Assembly (NCBI GenBank): GCA_022606135.1
Contig: JABYQN010000011.1
Coordinates: 248,001-312,000 of the forward strand
Length of the DNA stretch: 64,000 nucleotides
Source of the DNA: Fomes fomentarius
Lineage: Eukaryota > Basidiomycota > Agaricomycetes > Polyporales > Polyporaceae
Reading direction: 5' to 3'
Shown: in pieces, positions 56,645 through 64,000 of the stretch
Layout of the letters: the number at the start of each line of letters is the position of its first letter
Numbering within the stretch: position 1 is the first letter of the stretch
Program-made: the position numbers and the translations under genes
Notes under the pieces: model-generated
What the model saw: only the letters and a program-made list of their open reading frames with translations
Told to the model about the DNA's origin: nothing
Database searches by the model: none

Positions 56645-58545
56645 TGTAGAGTGTCTGCGTGGCTTGAGGCGAAGGTGCGATGCTGTCAGGAATCGAAAGT
56701 GGGGCTAGGCAGAGATTACAACAGGATCAAGGCCCCATATGTCAACAGGCAAGCAGCGAGGGATCGAAGTTCAGGTGTCCAGACGCTCGCCACCACATTT
56801 GATTATTTATATTGTCCCGTGGGAAATCCTGGCCGACATCGAACTCCTATGTAAGGTACTGGCTACTCGCTACGCCGGTACGCCGGTACGCTCGGACTCA
56901 ACGTAGGGGTACAAGACTGCTTGGCATAACTCACTTCAAGCTGCCTACGGGCGAGTGGGCGTCCTGACAGTGTTTGAGTAGCAAAACGGTATGCAAAACG
57001 GTATATTGTCCCGTGGGATCGCAATTCTGTCCTCCAAATAAGGGCTGCTCCTGGCCATATCGCATTTCCTGTCCACACTTTTACAGCTCGACAACCACTG
57101 GCCCCCTCCACCTCCTTTTTCGTACACCCAAAGTTCTACACACCCTCTTCAATGGAAATTTTTCCTTTCTTCCCTAGGAGCTATGAGGCCCCCACAATCT
57201 CCATCGCAAGGTCCACATTTTTCTGGGCGCCAACACTCGCTTCCACCGGCGCTTCCATAACCTCCCCATTACCCGAAGTGCTTCCAGCGGCTAACGTAAC
57301 CGAATTTGGGTGGACATTCGTAAGCGGTTGGGCGCCTGTGTGGGCCACCCATAAAATCATGCCATACATTCAACATCAGGGACTGTACAACGTGTAGAAT
57401 AATTTTCCTGCACTATAAATAGTACCGTGAGTGTGCTTTCCAATTTCTCCGGGTGGTAGGCTAGGAAGGGGAAGCTGGGTAAAAGTGCGGGCAGGAAAGG
57501 TGAACCATAGGGACAGAATAGCACCGGGATACTAGGACAGATTACCTCCGGAAAGCAGGACATAAACCAGTCCCCGAGGTTGACCACATCGTTATATGAG
57601 TGTTGACCATATACTGATAGTTAACTCTGACTGAATCGGTGTTTCCGTGGACAAGATATCGATCCCAGTGGACAATATTACCCCTTGCGTTTGAGTATTG
57701 TGTGCGCTTTGACGCATATGGGCGCCTAAGGACGGTGGTTGGGTGTGGCAGAGGTCCGTAGCACACGCACAAGTCATAACGTTGCCCTCAAACTTGTCAC
57801 AAATATAGATGCCATGGATATTAATGGATGTGCGCATTTTGATATGGTTCTGAGAGGAGATGCATATTCTATGGCGCGATGAAAAATCGGGTGCCAGAAT
57901 ACTGTGTTTGTCCCAGGAAATGGTCGGGGTCTTATGGGGTCCTGGAGAGAAAACAATCAACGTCTTGTGCAGGGCGTAATCTGGATCCGCGACACATCTG
58001 AGCGGTATGTATCCTGCCTGAACGGGACAATTTTCGATTTGGGAGTAGAAGAATCTTCGGCATGTTCACGAACGCAACTTGCAGTTCCACGTGTGTGTGC
58101 GCCGAACACCAAAAACCAGCGAAAACATCCAGCGCTCAAGGAGTCGATCAGACTCACTGATCGTAGATATGGCCTTGTTGCATGCTAGGGTCGCCTCGCC
58201 CAATCGGACGCCTCACCGCAACGCCCAATTTTCCAACTTGGCTCTTACAAGCCCGCCCAAGAAGTCACTGAAGCTTCCTGAATATCCCGCACAAGTCCTC
58301 GAGGCCTCGAGCTCCGAGAGTCCCTCCGCCCAAGACTCACAAACACGCACTGGAAGGACGCCACCCGTACACCCCTCCTGCAAGGCCGCCCAAGACTTCC
58401 TGCAGCCCAACAACTCCCGAAACCATTATATGTTGCTCATGCTAGGTGGATAAAATGACGAACCCAATTGTCACTTGGCCCCCATCTTTTCCCACCCAAA
58501 ATCGCATACCTCTTTTCATAACACGAGCTATCCACTTCAAACAAA
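56645..58545. other. Intergenic, possible mobile-element remnant
   Basis: No supported gene. Contains several short direct repeats (56808-57018). A minus-strand frame at 57181-57369 has protein-like composition (GNGEVMEAPVEASVGAQKN) with no recognised family. The mixture suggests remnants of repetitive DNA. Confidence 0.4.
56808..57018. repeat. Cluster of short direct repeats
   Basis: TATATTGTCCCGTGGGA occurs at 56808-56824 and 57002-57018 (17 bp, identical, 194 bp apart). Between them are an 8-bp tandem (TACGCCGG, from 56871) and two adjacent copies of GCAAAACGGTAT at 56981-57004. The pattern could mark an insertion, an excision footprint or slippage. Confidence 0.7.
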
Positions 58546-59079
58546 ATGTTTCCGACTATGAAGCAACTCATTCAATGGGTCGGTAAGACCCACCTGGATC
58601 ACATTGAATCATCCACTTGGAGGGATAGGGTCAAGCAAACTACGGAGGCCTTCCAGGTGCAGGTATGTCTCTGTTCTGTCTCTCAGCCTGGAAATACGTC
58701 TATGTTCCTTCCTGATCACCTGTTGGCAGTTCCCTACAGCAGAAAGGGCCGAGATTAAGTCAGTTTATATTTGACGATAGTAGCGTCGCTGACTGGTACA
58801 TCGTCACACAGGGGCAGTAGACCGCACATCTCCCATGACGACCCCACCGATCCCGCAGAGGTGATCAGTATTCGCATGTTTGATCTGTACTGGAGGAGGC
58901 TTGCATCGATCCACGTCCACGAAGACGGCTCGTACAAGGTCGCACACCGGAAGAGGGAGTGGGTCCCGGAGCCAAAGAAAGAGGAGGTGAACGTTGCAGA
59001 GCCGCAGGAGAACGTCGCGGAGCCGCAGGTGACAGAGCCTCAGGAGAACGTCGCGAAGCCGCAGGAGAATACTGCATAA
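58546..59079 (+). CDS. Small hypothetical protein with a degenerate EPQ repeat tail
   Basis: Predicted 137-residue protein from exons 58546-58662, 58730-58758 and 58812-59079, with GT-AG introns of 67 and 53 nt in phase. It starts MFPTMKQLIQWVGKTHLD. A central section (SHDDPTDPAEVISIRMFDLY, then ASIHVHEDGSYKVAHRKREW) may form a small beta-rich domain. The last 30 residues are a degenerate tandem of VAEPQEN-type units encoded by imperfect 18-24 bp DNA repeats at about 58990-59070. No signal peptide or membrane segment. Family unrecognised. Confidence 0.55.
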
Positions 59080-59759
59080 GGCCGCTACAGAGCGTTTCTC
59101 GGGGCGTCCAGGCTCTTGCGAATGTGAATCGTTTCGCTCTCCAAGTATCATTGTGTACCCGTGTATATTGACTGTTGATGATCTTTGCCTTGTGCCGAGT
59201 TCAAGAATGTACTATCAGGACTGCAACCCCTGACCTTCAGTAGTGTGCTGCTTGTAGTCTTCTGTTTGAGATCAAGACATATTACTGTTCAGAGTCTTGT
59301 GGAATAGTCTGCACAGCTGTGCACTCACCAATCACTGTATCTTGACGTCGAAGGAAAGGCGATCACATCGGACCGAACCTGACATTCAGTTCTGCGATCA
59401 TGCGGCACAACTAGCTGATAGAAGGTTTTGGAGAATGGTTATACTACTCTGACAGCGTTGCGCTATGACATGAGCTGAGGACTTTGATAAGCCGTCGGCG
59501 ATGGTGGAACTCGTCTGCATTACGGTGCACGCCACACGCCTGACCAGACAGGGGCATTACTCTGAGTCAACTGCATACCATTGGGTATCTTGCATGACGG
59601 GAAAGCCTGAGAAGTGCTACATTTCGCACTCATATGGTTGGGATGTATATAGCATGGTTCTCGACCTACTAACCAGTCACGGCGTCATGGCATTGTGATA
59701 ACCTCCAGTACTTGAACGTGAGGACTCGGAGTATGGCACTGCCGACGATGATGTAGTAT
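59080..59759. other. Convergent intergenic region
   Basis: Between the 3' ends of the repeat-tailed protein and lysozyme genes. Nothing recognised. Confidence 0.5.
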
Positions 59760-60730
59760 CTATATACTTTCACTCATCCCAAAGCAAGCCTGCTTGATAG
59801 TTTGTTCCGAGCATATAGACAATTTGAAGGAGCCAGACAACGAAGTAACGCACTTTTGAAGTTGCTGCAGTGTTCCACAGAACTTGTTTTGATCGCCAGG
59901 ATTTGGACCTGAGTCTGCATACTGCCAGAAGGTGGCTTGGCTTTCCAAGAGAGTCAAAGGTCATTTGGATGCAGTGAGCGCGTACGACTCACCTCCAGCC
60001 GGCGGGGAGTACTCCTATGCTCGAGGAATAGCGTGCGAGCCAGAGCGGGTTGGTCAAACCGAAGGCCTCACTGTTTCCGGTGCAGCTCTTCCACCAGTCT
60101 GTGGTCGTGTAAATGACTGAAAACCATGCAGAGTAGCGTCAGCATATGCTATCAAATCTTCTCAGGACTGAAAGTCACCGGGGTACACTCCAGTGACTGC
60201 ATAGTATGTGTCGGAGAACTCTTTGATCCATGCCACCATCTGAGATGCGGTCAGGCCGTAATTGGCGGAGCCCTTAGGATTATCTGCGCAGATACGTCAG
60301 TTGATTCAGCTGCATCAATGTTCGCGCGAGACTAGCGCGATGCAACATCACACACACATTCAACATCAAGAGCCCCCGGGAGCATCCTGCCGTCCCTAGA
60401 CCATCTGCCGCCATGCGCTAAGAAGAACTCGGCTTGCGCTGCACCCGAAGATGAGTTAGGACGTGCGAAGTGGTATGCGCCACGAAGGAGGCCGGCCTTC
60501 GTTGCGCCGGTGTAGTGACTAGTGAAGCACGGATCTATGAACTCTAGCGGAAGATGATCAGATACAATTGCAAGAGGATGTTGCGAGAGGTGTTGGTTTT
60601 CCGCAAATATGAACGTACTGGATCCATCGGTAGCCTTGATGTATACGAATGCAATGTTGCCGGCCTTGAGCTTGGCGAAGTCGACAGTGGGCTGGTAGTG
60701 CGAGATATCAATTCCTTTGGGGTTTGACAT
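59760..60730 (-). CDS. GH25 lysozyme (Chalaropsis type)
   Basis: Predicted 235-residue glycoside hydrolase family 25 muramidase, which cleaves the MurNAc-GlcNAc bond of bacterial peptidoglycan. Minus-strand exons: 60730-60619, 60543-60358, 60283-60179, 60116-59993, 59940-59760, all GT-AG and in phase. Family hallmarks: GIDISHYQPTVDFAKLK with the first active-site Asp, ATDGSKFIDPCF, RGAYHFARPNSSSG, the catalytic DxE in GALDVEYNPKG, YPVIYTTTDWWKSC and FWQYADSGPNPGDQNKFCG. From the start chosen there is no signal peptide. An in-frame ATG 38 codons upstream adds a Ser/Leu-rich stretch that is at best a weak signal. The last 25 residues, after CGTLQQLQK, extend beyond the usual family end. Confidence 0.9.
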
Positions 60731-61517
60731 TGTGTAGCTAGAAGTAGAGGGCAGGGGGCTGCTACTAGCTGGACGAAGCAACTGAGAAGAGACGCAACTG
60801 AGAAGAGATACTGACTTCAGGGGGTAAGGGCAGGATGGCTTCAAATACCCTAGTGCGGAGTTTCACCGGTATCTACTTTCGCTTCTTCAACGATCCTAGA
60901 AGTGAGCGTTGTTCCATGGCGGGCCCGTAGAATATGCTCTGGAGCCGTCTAAGTTTCGTACCACATCTCGCCAACTGGCGTGCTGTACGCACTGTATGTG
61001 TAGTCAACGCGAGGTGATTCCGAGCCTTTAGAAAGAAAGATACGAAGCTCACACTAAGCACATGTACAAGCTGCAAGTAAAGGCTAAATGTATGCACCTC
61101 AAAGAGCTTGATGTCCGCGCAAAGCTCTTACATCAATGCATCCAAATGCCTCCTACGAGTCGGTCTGCACTGTCGCAGTCCTAACTTGCTGGCTCAACAA
61201 CGCACCCATTCTACCTTCTACTACACCTGTGTGCTCGCTGAGTACTAAGTCCTAGACGGCTAGTCTCGCGAAGATAGTTACTCTTCAAGAGCCTCATGAG
61301 AACAGAAGCTGAAAGATGGTCGCATAAGGAGACGGGGCGCTCCGTGAAAATCGGATAGCTATAAACACATGAGAGTGTGCGGGGAACTGCCGCCGAATGG
61401 TCCGGCTTCTGCGAAATCCGGGGTAATAAACCTGAACGTCGTCAGGCCACGCTTTCTGCAACCTCTGAACCACCTCACACTCCTCTTGCCACTCACCTAT
61501 TAAGTAGCGAGAACAAC
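60731..61517. other. Divergent intergenic region
   Basis: Upstream sequence shared by the lysozyme and nitronate-monooxygenase genes. A TATA-like CTATAAACA near 61360 lies about 155 bp upstream of the monooxygenase start. Confidence 0.5.
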
Positions 61518-63575
<2,058 letters not shown>

Positions 63576-64000
63576 ATCCGGTGTTCTGTGAATTCACGAT
63601 CGCCCTTGGGCTTTCCTGTATGTGGCCTAGCGGACCCGGGCCGCTGCAACTCTGTCGCGAAATGCTTGGGAGCCAGCCGGATGCAGGCACGCTTTGCTTA
63701 TCTACGGTCTATCAGGAGGATGTCGTGACAGATATAGTATGTTGTAGGACTCAATTTGGCCGGGTTTGTGCATATGTCCGGGCGTCTGCGTAGCCACAAT
63801 CGTCGAACAATGGTTTGTCGTGCGTCGCGCTGAGATGACACATTTGATTCTCTGCCCAGCTTAGACAGAATGACGCATGTCAGCATTTGTGTCACCTTGT
63901 GGCCATGCGGAGACATCGTGGATATCTGTCGGTGACATGCCTTGGAGCCACCAGACTGCAGCTTCCCGGAAAGAGCGAACAAAAGCATCGCTCTCGGGTC
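63576..64000. other. Downstream end of window, nothing recognised
   Basis: 3' flank of the nitronate-monooxygenase gene. No open frame with recognisable features reaches the window edge. Confidence 0.5.

Noticed and set aside
57181..57397. Overlapping plus and minus frames with fairly protein-like composition.
   Set aside because: Too short, no recognised family, embedded in repeat-like DNA. Noted only in the intergenic entry.

Overview
The window is nuclear DNA of a filamentous basidiomycete, most likely an Agaricomycete. I infer this from the gene structures: nearly every gene I could assemble is cut by many GT-AG introns of about 45-85 bp, which is normal for this class. The protein families fit too: agaricomycete-type F-box proteins, a HET-domain protein, a seven-helix fungal membrane family, a GH25 lysozyme and a cysteine-rich small secreted protein. 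No rRNA, tRNA, CRISPR array or intact transposon was found. No virus-derived gene or known toxin family was recognised.

Layout. Positions 1-15130 are essentially gene-free: simple repeats, a 13-base G run and one decayed reading frame near 8 kb. Positions 15131-31252 carry an AMP-forming adenylating enzyme (-), a 1713-residue Num1/ApsA/Mcp5-type cortical anchor with a PH domain (+), a seven-helix membrane protein (-), a small hydrophobic protein (-) and an EFM7-type protein methyltransferase (-). The methyltransferase is divergently paired with a Sec24 COPII coat gene (+, 31521-34766). Positions 35361-48422 carry a secreted M28 metallopeptidase (+), an F-box protein (-), a weak hypothetical gene (-), a HET protein (-), a second F-box protein preceded by a 46-codon upstream ORF (+), and an alpha/beta-hydrolase that lacks its nucleophile serine (+). 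Positions 49257-63575 carry an L-fuconate dehydratase of the enolase superfamily (-), an unrecognised five-exon gene (-), a 10-cysteine secreted protein (-), an SRPK-like kinase (-), a small repeat-tailed protein (+), a GH25 lysozyme (-) and a nitronate monooxygenase (+).

There is no obvious metabolic cluster. The window mixes housekeeping genes (secretion coat, nuclear migration anchor, elongation-factor methylation) with fast-evolving accessory genes. Exon boundaries were worked out by hand from reading-frame continuity, intron phase and GT-AG ends. They agree in phase throughout, but no transcript evidence was available. The most interesting observations are an array of about a dozen Q-T/Q-V motifs resembling LC8 dynein-light-chain sites in the Num1-like protein, the hydrolase whose active-site elbow is encoded by an 11-nt exon and reads W-G-F-G, several other microexons, and two unusually long introns (883 and 494 nt).
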